64,000 nucleotides of DNA, taken from Rhizorhabdus phycosphaerae. Its GTDB lineage: Bacteria > Pseudomonadota > Alphaproteobacteria > Sphingomonadales > Sphingomonadaceae. This document shows, piece after piece, positions 38,303 to 47,409 of the stretch. The stretch's first letter is position 1, and each line of letters starts with the position of its first letter. The stretch lies in contig NZ_CP049107.1 in the NCBI RefSeq assembly GCF_011044255.1, forward strand, positions 3,531,001-3,595,000, read 5' to 3'. The notes under the pieces were generated by a model. That model ran no database searches. It was given only the letters and a program-made list of their open reading frames with translations, and had not been told where the DNA came from. A program made the translations under genes and the position numbers.

Positions 38303-39003
38303 CGGACGAAGAGATCATGGCCTATGTCGATGGCGAACTGTCGCCGCTCGAAAGGCTGCGTTTTGAAAAACGCATGCAGACCGATGCGGCGCTTGCAGAG
38401 AAGGTGCGCCGCCACGTCGCCTTGCGACAGACGATCGCCGGGCATTTCGCGCCGGTCGCCGAGGAACCTGTTCCCGGTCGTCTCGCAGGCGTTTTCGACG
38501 ATCGCCCCAATGTCCTGGCACTACCGGCGCGAGGGCGGGCCAAGAGGTCCTATTTCCGGGCGGCGACAGCCCTGGCCGCAGCACTCGTCGCGGGAATCAT
38601 GCTGGGGCAGCAACTGCCCGACCGGAACAGCGGACCCATTGTCGATCGTGCCGGCGTGCTGCTGGCTCAGGGCGATTTGGCGACTGCCCTGGACCGGCAG
38701 CTCGCCTCCGCTCCTTCGGGCGCCTATCGGATCGGCGTGAGCTTCCCGGCTGGCCCGCAAGGGACGCTCTGCCGAACATTTGCGGGGCCGGCCGGCGCCG
38801 GGATCGGCTGCCGCGCGAGCCAGGGTTGGAGGGTCCAGCGTTATGTGGCGGGCGGCCAGTCGGAACGCGGCACCTATCGCCAGGCCGGCTCCGCCGAAGC
38901 CACGATCATGGCGCAGGCTCAGGAAATGATGACCGGCGAACCGCTGGACGCGGCAGCCGAGCGTCGTGCGCGCGACATGCACTGGCTTCCCGACGGAAAA
39001 TGA
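38299..39003 (+). CDS. Membrane anti-sigma factor
   Basis: 234 residues. The cytoplasmic N-terminus (about 1-50) starts DEEIMAYVDGELSPLERLRFE, typical of anti-sigma factors, but there is no HxxxCxxC zinc motif. A single membrane helix spans about 86-104. The periplasmic domain (about 105-234) contains two cysteines (Cys158 in LCRTF and Cys171 in GCRAS), which could form a disulfide. The ATGA overlap with the sigma gene gives tight stoichiometry. The presence of an exported protease next door fits regulated proteolysis of this protein, as an inference. Confidence 0.88.
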   Translation: MTDEEIMAYVDGELSPLERLRFEKRMQTDAALAEKVRRHVALRQTIAGHFAPVAEEPVPGRLAGVFDDRPNVLALPARGRAKRSYFRAATALAAALVAGIMLGQQLPDRNSGPIVDRAGVLLAQGDLATALDRQLASAPSGAYRIGVSFPAGPQGTLCRTFAGPAGAGIGCRASQGWRVQRYVAGGQSERGTYRQAGSAEATIMAQAQEMMTGEPLDAAAERRARDMHWLPDGK

Positions 39004-39089
39004 GCAGTCAGGTTTCACCCGTGAAATAAGGCGGCAAAATCGCGCTCGCACAGGACGTCCACACCAACCCGGTGGAAAGGATGTCCGCC

Positions 39090-39302
39090 ATGCCTCTTAC
39101 CTCGGTCTCCAGATTGCCGAGTTCCGTCGCACCCGGAAAAGCCAGCGCTCTTGCCTGCGAGAACGGCCGCCATTCCGCCGTGAGCGGCAGCCGCGCCGAG
39201 ATCAACGGCATCACCCATGCGGTATGTCGACATTGCGGGTGCGAACTCATGCGGCTGGGCTCGTCCCGCCGCTGGTTCCGGACGGGACGTATGGGCGGCT
39301 AA
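39090..39302 (+). CDS. Small zinc-ribbon-like conserved hypothetical protein
   Basis: 70 residues from ATG 39090, 9 nt after GGAAAGG; starts at 39081 or GTG 39072 are possible. An unremarkable N-terminus is followed by ACENGRHSA and CRHCGCELMR with a downstream RRWFRTGRM. The Cys/His spacing suggests a one-metal zinc knuckle. I recall similar small proteins in sphingomonads, but no function is known to me. It lies between the anti-sigma gene and glcB on the same strand, about 90 bp from each. Confidence 0.6.
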   Translation: MPLTSVSRLPSSVAPGKASALACENGRHSAVSGSRAEINGITHAVCRHCGCELMRLGSSRRWFRTGRMGG

Positions 39303-39402
39303 TTCGTTCTCTATAAGAATGAATGTCGCGCATATTATCTCCATAGTTTCCAATCCACGCCTGCGCTAAGCGTCTCGCCTCTCATCTGGTGGCGAGGCTG
39401 AC

Positions 39403-41505
39403 ATGACGACGATGGTGGACAGGGCGGGTCTGAAGGTCGCGGACGAGCTCGTCCGTTTCATCGAGGAACAGGCGCTGCCCGGAACGGGGATCGACGCCTC
39501 GACCTTCTGGGCGGGCACCGCGGACATCTTTGCGCGCTTCGCGCCCGACAATCGTGCGCTGCTCGCGCGACGCGACGAACTGCAGGCGCAGATCGATGCC
39601 TGGCACCAGGACCGTGCCGGTCAGGCGATCGACATGGACGCCTATAAGGCATTTCTGCTGTCGATCGGCTATCTCGTGCCGGAGCCCGCGCCTTTCACTG
39701 TCGGCACCGCGAATGTCGATGCGGAGCTGGCGACGACGGCCGGGCCCCAGCTTGTCGTGCCGATCCTCAACGCCCGCTTTCTCCTCAACGCCGCCAATGC
39801 GCGCTGGGGCAGCCTGTACGACGCGCTCTACGGAACCGATGCCATTCCGGGGTCCCCGGCGGGTCCGGCCTACGATCCCGCGCGCGGAGCCCAGGTCATT
39901 GCCTGGGCGAAGGCCTTTCTCGACCGTGCGGTTCCGCTTGCCGATGGAAGCTGGGCCGATTGGGCCGGCGGGACGCCCGTGCTCGCGGACCCGGCCCAGC
40001 TGGTCGGCCGTGCAGGGGACAATCTGCTGCTGCGCCACAACGGCCTGCATATCGAACTGATCATCGACCGTGCTCATCCGATCGGGCGCGACGATCCGGC
40101 AGGCCTGGCGGACGTGGTCCTCGAAGCCGCGCTCACGACGATTTGCGATCTCGAGGACTCAGTCGCTGCGGTCGATGCGCAGGACAAGGTCCTCGCCTAT
40201 TCCAACTGGCTCGGCCTGATGAAGGGCGATCTGGAGGAGAGCTTCGAAAAGGGCGGACGGACAGTCACCCGGCGCCTCAACGGCGACCGCGACTATGTCG
40301 CACCCGATGGTTCGGCCTTCACCCTGCCGGGGCGCAGCCTGGTGTTCGTGCGCAATGTCGGGCACCTGATGACCACGCCGGCAGTGCTCCTCTCCGATGG
40401 GAGCGAGGCGCCGGAAGGCATTCTCGACGGTATCGTCACCAGTCTCATCGCGCTGCATGACGTGCGGGGTCTGGGCCGTTTCCGCAACAGCGCGAAGGGG
40501 TCGATCTACATCGTCAAGCCGAAGATGCATGGCCCGGAGGAAGCCGGCTTCACCAACCGGCTGTTCGATGCGATCGAAGATCTGCTCGGTCTCGACCGCC
40601 ACACGCTCAAGGTCGGCGTGATGGACGAGGAACGCCGCACCTCGGCCAACCTCGCCGCCTGCATCGCGGCGGTGAAGGACCGGATCATGTTCATCAACAC
40701 CGGCTTCCTCGATCGCACCGGCGACGAGATGCACACCTCGATGCGGGCCGGCCCCATGATCCGCAAGGGCGACATGAAGACGAGCGACTGGATCGCGGCC
40801 TATGAGGATCGCAACGTCCAGATCGGCCTCGCTTGTGGCCTGTCAGGCAAGGCGCAGATCGGCAAGGGCATGTGGGCGGCGCCCGACCGGATGGGGGACA
40901 TGCTCGTCCAGAAGATCGGCCATCCCCGGACAGGCGCCAACACCGCCTGGGTGCCGTCGCCGACGGCGGCAACGCTGCACGCAACCCATTATCATGAGGT
41001 GGACGTGTTCGCCCGGCAGGACGAGCGCCGCATTGAGCCGGTTGCCAGCCTCGACCGTCTGCTTTCGGTTCCCATCGCGCACGGCCAGAACTGGACGCCT
41101 GAAGATATCCGTGCCGAACTGGACAATAACGCCCAGGGCATCCTCGGCTATGTCGTCCGCTGGGTCGACCAGGGCGTCGGGTGCTCCAAGGTGCCCGACA
41201 TCCATGATGTCGGCCTGATGGAGGATCGCGCGACGTTGCGCATCTCGTCGCAGCACATGGCCAACTGGCTGCTGCATGGCGTCGCATCCGCCGACGAAGT
41301 CGATGCGGCCCTGTCGCGCATGGCGGCGAAGGTCGATGCCCAGAACGCCGGCGATCCGCTCTACCAGCCGATGGCGGGCCGCGAGACGGAGAGCCTGGCC
41401 TTCCAGGCGGCGCGCGCCCTCGTCTTTGAGGGAGTCGATCAGCCCAATGGCTATACGGAGCCTCTGCTCCACGCCTTCCGCCTGAAGGTCAAGGCGGCCG
41501 GCTAG
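39403..41505 (+). CDS. glcB: Malate synthase G
   Basis: A 700-residue single-chain enzyme that condenses glyoxylate with acetyl-CoA to malate. The TIM-barrel block [26 protein letters not shown] (about residue 372 on) and [18 protein letters not shown] are diagnostic, and [11 protein letters not shown] lies in the C-terminal part. Length equals the G isoform (about 720), not the shorter A type. No isocitrate lyase gene is in the window. A hairpin terminator follows 8 nt after the stop. Confidence 0.98.
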   Translation: MTTMVDRAGLKVADELVRFIEEQALPGTGIDASTFWAGTADIFARFAPDNRALLARRDELQAQIDAWHQDRAGQAIDMDAYKAFLLSIGYLVPEPAPFTVGTANVDAELATTAGPQLVVPILNARFLLNAANARWGSLYDALYGTDAIPGSPAGPAYDPARGAQVIAWAKAFLDRAVPLADGSWADWAGGTPVLADPAQLVGRAGDNLLLRHNGLHIELIIDRAHPIGRDDPAGLADVVLEAALTTICDLEDSVAAVDAQDKVLAYSNWLGLMKGDLEESFEKGGRTVTRRLNGDRDYVAPDGSAFTLPGRSLVFVRNVGHLMTTPAVLLSDGSEAPEGILDGIVTSLIALHDVRGLGRFRNSAKGSIYIVKPKMHGPEEAGFTNRLFDAIEDLLGLDRHTLKVGVMDEERRTSANLAACIAAVKDRIMFINTGFLDRTGDEMHTSMRAGPMIRKGDMKTSDWIAAYEDRNVQIGLACGLSGKAQIGKGMWAAPDRMGDMLVQKIGHPRTGANTAWVPSPTAATLHATHYHEVDVFARQDERRIEPVASLDRLLSVPIAHGQNWTPEDIRAELDNNAQGILGYVVRWVDQGVGCSKVPDIHDVGLMEDRATLRISSQHMANWLLHGVASADEVDAALSRMAAKVDAQNAGDPLYQPMAGRETESLAFQAARALVFEGVDQPNGYTEPLLHAFRLKVKAAG

Positions 41506-41513
41506 CGTCCGTT

Positions 41514-41536
41514 CGTCCCCGGTGTAGCCGGGGACG
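41514..41536. terminator. Hairpin terminator between glcB and the EF-hand gene
   Basis: Perfect 9-bp arms, CGTCCCCGG and CCGGGGACG, enclose a 5-nt loop between the two convergent stops. There is no clear T-run. Confidence 0.7.
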
Positions 41537-41543
41537 GTCGGCG

Positions 41544-41939
41544 TCATTTGATGAAGATCGAGGCGAGCTGTTGCTCGGCCAGGCTGGCGACTCCGTCGCC
41601 ATCGGCATCGGCCATGTCGAACAGGCCCAGCGGGCGGGCGATAGCTTCGGCCACACTGACCCGACCGTCGCCGTCGGTATCGCATTTGTCGAACCAGCTT
41701 CGGCCGATATGCGTCAGCCCGCGCCCCTGATCGGGGCCGGCATTCTGCTTGGCGCGATAGCGTTCGAATTCGGATGGGCTTACCGAGCCGTCCTTGTCGG
41801 CATCCATCTCGGCGAACTGCGCCTTCGCCACGGCGGCGACTTCAGTCCGCTTGATCGGACGTTCGCCCAGCTGAAGCTGGGCCAGTGCGGGGCCGGTCAG
41901 GGCCGCGGAAAGCAACGCAACGAAGAACAACCTGGTCAT
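41544..41939 (-). CDS. Exported EF-hand protein
   Basis: 131 residues with a signal peptide (about 1-20, ending in ALAQ). Three EF-hand loops are visible: DADKDGSVSPSE (about 46-57), DTDGDGRVSVAE (about 87-98) and DADGDGVASLAE (about 111-122). Each has Asp at loop positions 1, 3 and 5 and Glu at 12. It is likely a periplasmic calcium-binding protein, possibly a buffer or sensor. The gene is alone on the minus strand, and no partner is obvious. Confidence 0.93.
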   Translation of the reverse strand: MTRLFFVALLSAALTGPALAQLQLGERPIKRTEVAAVAKAQFAEMDADKDGSVSPSEFERYRAKQNAGPDQGRGLTHIGRSWFDKCDTDGDGRVSVAEAIARPLGLFDMADADGDGVASLAEQQLASIFIK

Positions 41940-42011
41940 CTCTATGGTCCCATGGCCTCGCGAGGTCTTTGTGCGAGATCAACTGACCACATGCTGAACG
42001 GTTGCCTCAGC

Positions 42012-42737
42012 CTATTTCATGACGCCAAACTGGAAGTCGAAGAGGATGCGGACCCAGGCGCCGACCTGGGGCTTGCCCCCGATACTGGGCGGTCGGACGC
42101 GGAATTGCCACGACGCCTGGCGAAGCGCATTGGCCAGCCCTGAGCCGGTCGGGGACTCGCCGATCTCCTGGCAATCCTCGACCCGGAACTGCGGTGCGGT
42201 CCGGCAGGCGATCATGCCCCAGCCGGCCTGGCGCTTGCCCTTTAGGTAAAAGGCCATTTCGGCGGTCGTGGGCTCACGATACCAGTCGGCGGGGTAGAGC
42301 TTCTGGCCGCCGGGGCCTTCTCCCACGCCCTGCGCCTCAGCGGTCGACTCTCCGCCCGTACCCGAGGCATCCTTCGCCACGCGCGGCGACAGCTTGGAAA
42401 TGTCGGTGGCGCGGAACTGCTCTGACGTCATCCAGATGATGTTCGATGGCAGCTTGGGGACTTCGGGGGTGGTCGGTGGCGTGGGCGGCGTCACCTTCAC
42501 CTGGCGGCGTGGTGCGCTGGACGTTGCTGCGACCTTGGGCGCGGGCTCTTCGGAGATCGACAACAGCGGAAAGCTCTTCAGCTCGGGCGTCAGCTTGCGG
42601 ACCATGTCCGGTGCAAGCGACAGCAGCAGCAGGAAGCCGAGCAGATGGATGATGCCGACCAGCAGCAGGCTGAAGGCGCGCCGTCCGAGCATATCCCGGT
42701 TGGCGAGCCGGTCGTGGAGGGCCCGACGGACATTCAT
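42012..42737 (-). CDS. TonB-like energy-transducer protein
   Basis: 241 residues with an N-terminal membrane helix (about 20-42), a Pro/Thr-rich linker (about 60-95, with PPTPPTTPEVP) and a C-terminal domain (about 150-240) resembling TonB_C, with two cysteines near 181 and 192. TonB proteins couple the proton-motive force to outer-membrane receptors. Here it is the last gene of the RND operon, 43 nt after the outer-membrane factor, with no receptor close by. I am not certain that it energises a receptor; it could be an adaptor for the efflux system. Confidence 0.72.
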   Translation of the reverse strand: MNVRRALHDRLANRDMLGRRAFSLLLVGIIHLLGFLLLLSLAPDMVRKLTPELKSFPLLSISEEPAPKVAATSSAPRRQVKVTPPTPPTTPEVPKLPSNIIWMTSEQFRATDISKLSPRVAKDASGTGGESTAEAQGVGEGPGGQKLYPADWYREPTTAEMAFYLKGKRQAGWGMIACRTAPQFRVEDCQEIGESPTGSGLANALRQASWQFRVRPPSIGGKPQVGAWVRILFDFQFGVMK

Positions 42738-42780
42738 GAGGGGCCTGTGTGGTTGGAAGGCTGAACGCTGGCTGGCCGAA

Positions 42781-44253
42781 TCAATCCGCCGTTCGGGTCA
42801 GCGCAAGCTGGTTGCGCTGGCCGGGCGTGGCATCGATCAATTCGTCTCCGCCGAGCGACTGGTAGATCGCTACCAGATTCTGCGCCTTGAGCAGGCGCGT
42901 CTGCGCAAGCGTGCGGGCGGCTGCATAGGCTGTGCGCTGGGCGTCGAGCAGGGTCAGATAGGCATCGATGCCGTTCCGGTAGCGGGCATCGGCGAGGAAC
43001 AGCGAATCCTTCGCCGCAGCGTCGAGCTTGCTGCTCGCCGCCAGTTGCTCGTCTATGGTCGCGCGCCGGGCAAGGGCGTTGGACACGTCGCGAAAGGCGG
43101 TCTGGATGGCGGTCTGATATTGCGCGACGGCTTGGTCGCGCTGGGCGTTGTTGACCTTCAGATTGCCGACATTGGCCCCGCCGGTGAAGATCGGCAGCGT
43201 GGCGGATGGGGCCACGCTCCACGTGCGTGCGCCGCGGACGAACAGGTCGGACAGCGTGGTGCTGGCAAAGCCGGTCAGCGCGGTAAGGGCGATGCGCGGC
43301 AGGAAAGCGGCACGGGCGGCACCGATCCGGGCGTTGGCGGCGCGCAGCCCATATTCGGCCTGCACCACGTCGGGGCGCCGCAGCAGGATCGAGGAATCGA
43401 TGCCCGCCGGCACTTCCCCGATCCGGGGCTCCACCGCTTCGATCGATGCGGGGAGCAGGGAATCGGCGATCGGTGCGCCGACCAGCAGCTGCAGCGCATT
43501 GCGGTCCTGCTCGATCAGCGTCTCGAGATTGGCCTGGTCGGACTGCGCCTGTGCGAGGATGGTCTCGGCCTGGCGCAGGTCGGTGCGGGGCGCGACGCCG
43601 CCTTCGAGCAGCGATCGGGTCAGTTCGACGCTCTTGGCTGCGGCGGCGCTGGTCTCCTTCGCGACCTTGAGCAGGCTGCGATCGGCGGCAAGGGTCGCAT
43701 AGGCATTTGCGACCCCGGCGACGACGCTGAGCCGCACCCCCCGCCGGGCGGCCTCGGTCGCGAGATATTCGTTGAGGGCCGCATCGGAGAGGCTTTGCAC
43801 CCGGCCGAACAGGTCGATTTCCCAGCTGGCCTGGGCGTCTGTCCGGAAGGTGGCGATGGGGCCGCCGGTGCTGCGGCCGCGGGTGGCGACGCTGGCATTG
43901 CCGCCCACCTGGATTTCGTTCGAGCTGTCGGCCTTGGTGACGTCCGCCGACACGTCGATCTGCGGGAAAAGCGCGGAACGGGCGACAGTCACCTGCGCCC
44001 GGGCGGCGCGGGTATTGGCATAGGCAGCCTTGAGGTTCTGGTTGTTCGCAAGCGCCTGGTCGATCAGCGCGACCAGCTTCTCGTCGCGAAATATGTCTCG
44101 GTAGCTGAGGGCGGCCGGTCGTTCGGCCTGCGCCCCTATGCCCGGATCGGGAAGTGCCGCCGGAATTGCGGCGACGGGGCGCTTATAGTCCGGCGCCAGC
44201 GTGCAGGCACTCGTCGTCGCCAGGAGGAGGATGGATGTCAGACGTCTCCGCAT
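42781..44253 (-). CDS. RND efflux outer-membrane factor (NodT/OprM family lipoprotein)
   Basis: 490 residues. A lipoprotein signal with lipobox (TTSAC) is present near residue 17. Two outer-membrane-factor repeats follow, with LRSASYRDIF-like and TRAARAQVTVARSALFPQID segments, then LAADRSLLKVAKETSAAA. The second repeat has the partner segment GLRAANARIGAARAAFLPRI and AVAQYQTAIQTAFRDVSNAL. It forms the TolC-like exit duct. ATG 44253 overlaps the RND pump stop (TGATG); the frame is open for about 157 further codons inside the pump gene, which are not expected to be used. Confidence 0.95.
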   Translation of the reverse strand: MRRRLTSILLLATTSACTLAPDYKRPVAAIPAALPDPGIGAQAERPAALSYRDIFRDEKLVALIDQALANNQNLKAAYANTRAARAQVTVARSALFPQIDVSADVTKADSSNEIQVGGNASVATRGRSTGGPIATFRTDAQASWEIDLFGRVQSLSDAALNEYLATEAARRGVRLSVVAGVANAYATLAADRSLLKVAKETSAAAAKSVELTRSLLEGGVAPRTDLRQAETILAQAQSDQANLETLIEQDRNALQLLVGAPIADSLLPASIEAVEPRIGEVPAGIDSSILLRRPDVVQAEYGLRAANARIGAARAAFLPRIALTALTGFASTTLSDLFVRGARTWSVAPSATLPIFTGGANVGNLKVNNAQRDQAVAQYQTAIQTAFRDVSNALARRATIDEQLAASSKLDAAAKDSLFLADARYRNGIDAYLTLLDAQRTAYAAARTLAQTRLLKAQNLVAIYQSLGGDELIDATPGQRNQLALTRTAD

Positions 44254-47200
44254 CAAGCGCTTGCCCCGTGCCCCGCCTTGTCCGGGAAGATTCGCCGGAT
44301 GAGGACATAGAAGAGTGGAACGAAGAAAACCGCAAGCAGAGTCGCGGTGAACATGCCGCCGAGCACTGCGGTGCCGATAGCGACCCGCGCCTGTGCGCCC
44401 GCGCCGGTCGAGATGGCGAGTGGCACCACGCCGAACATGAAGGCGAAACTCGTCATCAGAATCGGCCGAAGCCGGATGCGCGAGGCTTCGATCGCAGCGT
44501 CGAGGGGTGTCTTGCCTTCCTTTTCCGCAGCAATGGCGAACTCCACGATCAGGATCGCGTTCTTGGCGCTCAACCCCATGGTCGTGACCAGTCCCACCTG
44601 GAAGAAGATGTCGTTCTCCAGACCGCGCAACAGCACCGCCAGCGTAGCGCCGATCAAGCCCAGCGGGATGACCAGGATCACGGCGGTCGGGACCGACCAG
44701 CTCTCGTACAATGCGGCGAGGCACAGGAAGACGACGAGCACCGACAGGGCATAGAGGATCGGCGCCTGGCCGCCGGAGATGCGTTCCTGATAGCTCAGCC
44801 CCGACCAGTCGACCGATACGCCCGGGACTTGTGCGGCGAGTTCCTCGATCCGTTTCATCGCGTCACCCGAACTCTTGCCCGGCGCGCCCTGTCCCTGAAG
44901 GGTGAAGTTGGAAATGCCGTTGAAGCGCGTGAGCACATTGGGCGTCTGGGCCCAGCGCACGGTGGCGAAGGCCGAGAAGGGGATCATCTGTCCCGTCGCC
45001 GAACGGACATGCCATGCGGCAAGGTCTTCGGGTTTGCTGCGATATTGCGCGTCGCCCTGGATGAAGACGCGCTTGACCCGTCCGCGATCGACGAAATCAT
45101 TGACATATTGGCCGCCCCAGGCCGCCGACAGCGTCTGGTTCACGCTCGCCTGGCTGATGCCCAGGGCGCCGACCTTTTCGGAGTCGATGTCGACCGCCAG
45201 CGTCGCGGTGTCCTCGAGCGAGTTCAGCCGGACATTGGCGAGATCGGGATCGGCGGCGGCGGCGGCCAGCAGCTGGTCCTTGCGCGCCTTGAATTCCTCG
45301 CGGCTGAGATTGCCGCTGTTGAGCAACTCCATCGAGAAGCCCGACGTCTGGCCGAGACCCGGAATCGCGGGTGGCGTGAGGACGAAGATCTGCGCCTCGC
45401 GAATGTCGGACAGATTGCGCGTCACACGGGTGGCGATCGCCTGCGCGGCATTTTCGCTGCCCTTGCGTTCGTCCCAGGGTGCCAGGCCGATGAAGCCGCG
45501 CCCGACATTCTGGCTCTGCCCGCCATAGCCCGATCCGCTGATCAGGCCATAGTTGACGATGGTATCGGGTTCGGTCGCGCTGAGCCGCTGTTCGATCTGC
45601 TTGGCGACCTCGACCGTGCGGTTGAGCGTGGCGCCCGGGGCAAGCGAGAATTGCAGCTGGGCGTTGCCCTGATCTTCGGTGGGTACGAAACCGGTCGGCA
45701 GCTGGAAGAAGACCACGCCCAGTGCCACGAGCAGCAGGACGAAGACGATCAGCGCGCTGCGGACATGGCCGAACAGCCGCTTCACCAGCGCGACATAGCG
45801 CTCGGTGAACCGCCGGAACCAGGCGTTGAACCGGTCGCCATAGTCATAAGCGCGGCGGACGAGGCCCGTGCGCCGCTCGCGATCCTCATGGTTCGGGCGC
45901 TTGAGCAGCGTCGCCGCAAGCGCGGGCGAGAGGACGAGCGCGACCACCACCGAAAGCACCATCGATGCGACGATGGTGATCGAGAACTGGCGATAGATGA
46001 CGCCGGTCGATCCGCCGAAAAACGCCATGGGCAGGAACACCGCCGACAGCACCAGCGCGATCGCGACCAGTGCCGTGTTGATTTCCGACATCGACTTGAT
46101 CGTGGCCTCGCGCGGGCTGATGTCGGGATCCTCCTCCATCACGCGCTCGACATTTTCGACGACCACGATCGCGTCGTCGACGAGCAGGCCGATCGCCAGC
46201 ACCAGGCCGAACAGCGTCAGCGTGTTCACGGAGAAACCGGCGACGGCCAGCACGCCAAATGTGCCCAGCAGCACGACCGGCACGGCGATCGCCGGGATCA
46301 GCGTCGCGCGCCAGCTCTGCAGGAACACGAACATGACGATGACCACCAGGATGATCGCCTCGACGAGGGTCTTCACCACCTCCTCGATCGACAATTTGAT
46401 GAAGGCCGTCGCGTCGTTCAGGAAGGCATGCTTGTAATAGGGCGGAAAGCTCTTCGACGCGTTGTCGACATAGGCGCGGACCAGTTCCGACGTCTTGAGG
46501 GCATCGGCCCCCGGCGCCAGCAGCACGGCTAGGCCGACGCCGGGATGCCGGTTGATACGGCCCACCACATTGTAGAACTCGCTGCCGAGTTCGACGCGCG
46601 CCACATCCTTCAGCAGGACCTTGGAGCCGTCATTCTGGTTCTTGACGATGATCGCCTTGAACTCGTCGACGGTCGTCAGGCGCGACCGCGAGGTGACGAT
46701 CGCGTTGAGCATCTGGTCGTCGGACGAGGGCACGCCGCCGATCTGGCCCGCCGCGACCTGGGCATTCTGGCCCTCGATCGCCGTGGTCACGTCGGCCGTC
46801 GTGAGGCCGACCGAGGCGAGCTTGTAGGGATCGAGCCAGATGCGCATCGCATAAGATGAGCCGAACACGTTGACGTCGCCGACGCCCTGGATTCGGCCGA
46901 TCCCGTCCTGCAGGTTGGAGACGAGATAGTCGGCCACGTCGCGATTGGTGCTGCGGTCGCTCTCGTCGAACACGCTGACCACCATCAGGAAGTCGCTGTT
47001 CGACTTGGTGACGACCAGGCCCTGCTGCTGCACCTGCGCCGGTAGGCGCGGGAGGGCCTGCTGCACCCGGTTCTGGACCTGCACCTGGGCGATATCCGGA
47101 TCGACACCCTTGTCGAACGTCACGGTGATGTCGGAGCGTCCGGTCGAACTCGACGAGGACGAGAAATAGAGCAGGCCGTCAATGCCCGACAGCTGCTGCT

Positions 47201-47399
47201 CGATGATCTGCGTGATGTTGGATTCGACGGTTTCGGCCGATGCCCCGGGATAGTTGGCGCGGATGTTGATCGAGGGCGGCGCGACGTTGGGATATTGCGA
47301 TATCGGTAGGCTGAGCAGTCCGCCCGCGCCGAGCAGCATGATCACGATCGCGATCACCCAGGCGAAGATCGGGCGGTCGATGAATATCCTGGAGATCAT
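44253..47399 (-). CDS. RND efflux pump, HAE1 family inner-membrane subunit
   Basis: 1048 residues, the full length for AcrB/MexF-type pumps. Twelve membrane helices and two large periplasmic loops are expected. The start SRIFIDRPIFAWVIAIVIMLLG is typical. Transmembrane helix 4 holds the proton-relay Asp pair in LVLAIGLLVDDAIVVVENVERV. It exports hydrophobic compounds by proton antiport with adaptor and outer-membrane factor. The pump starts 10 nt after the adaptor. The substrate cannot be inferred. Confidence 0.97.
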   Translation of the reverse strand: MISRIFIDRPIFAWVIAIVIMLLGAGGLLSLPISQYPNVAPPSINIRANYPGASAETVESNITQIIEQQLSGIDGLLYFSSSSSSTGRSDITVTFDKGVDPDIAQVQVQNRVQQALPRLPAQVQQQGLVVTKSNSDFLMVVSVFDESDRSTNRDVADYLVSNLQDGIGRIQGVGDVNVFGSSYAMRIWLDPYKLASVGLTTADVTTAIEGQNAQVAAGQIGGVPSSDDQMLNAIVTSRSRLTTVDEFKAIIVKNQNDGSKVLLKDVARVELGSEFYNVVGRINRHPGVGLAVLLAPGADALKTSELVRAYVDNASKSFPPYYKHAFLNDATAFIKLSIEEVVKTLVEAIILVVIVMFVFLQSWRATLIPAIAVPVVLLGTFGVLAVAGFSVNTLTLFGLVLAIGLLVDDAIVVVENVERVMEEDPDISPREATIKSMSEINTALVAIALVLSAVFLPMAFFGGSTGVIYRQFSITIVASMVLSVVVALVLSPALAATLLKRPNHEDRERRTGLVRRAYDYGDRFNAWFRRFTERYVALVKRLFGHVRSALIVFVLLLVALGVVFFQLPTGFVPTEDQGNAQLQFSLAPGATLNRTVEVAKQIEQRLSATEPDTIVNYGLISGSGYGGQSQNVGRGFIGLAPWDERKGSENAAQAIATRVTRNLSDIREAQIFVLTPPAIPGLGQTSGFSMELLNSGNLSREEFKARKDQLLAAAAADPDLANVRLNSLEDTATLAVDIDSEKVGALGISQASVNQTLSAAWGGQYVNDFVDRGRVKRVFIQGDAQYRSKPEDLAAWHVRSATGQMIPFSAFATVRWAQTPNVLTRFNGISNFTLQGQGAPGKSSGDAMKRIEELAAQVPGVSVDWSGLSYQERISGGQAPILYALSVLVVFLCLAALYESWSVPTAVILVIPLGLIGATLAVLLRGLENDIFFQVGLVTTMGLSAKNAILIVEFAIAAEKEGKTPLDAAIEASRIRLRPILMTSFAFMFGVVPLAISTGAGAQARVAIGTAVLGGMFTATLLAVFFVPLFYVLIRRIFPDKAGHGASA

Positions 47400-47409
47400 C
47401 TGTCGCGGC

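Noticed and set aside
44154-46532. 792-codon open frame antisense to the RND pump
   Set aside because: The pump and outer-membrane factor are certain on the minus strand.
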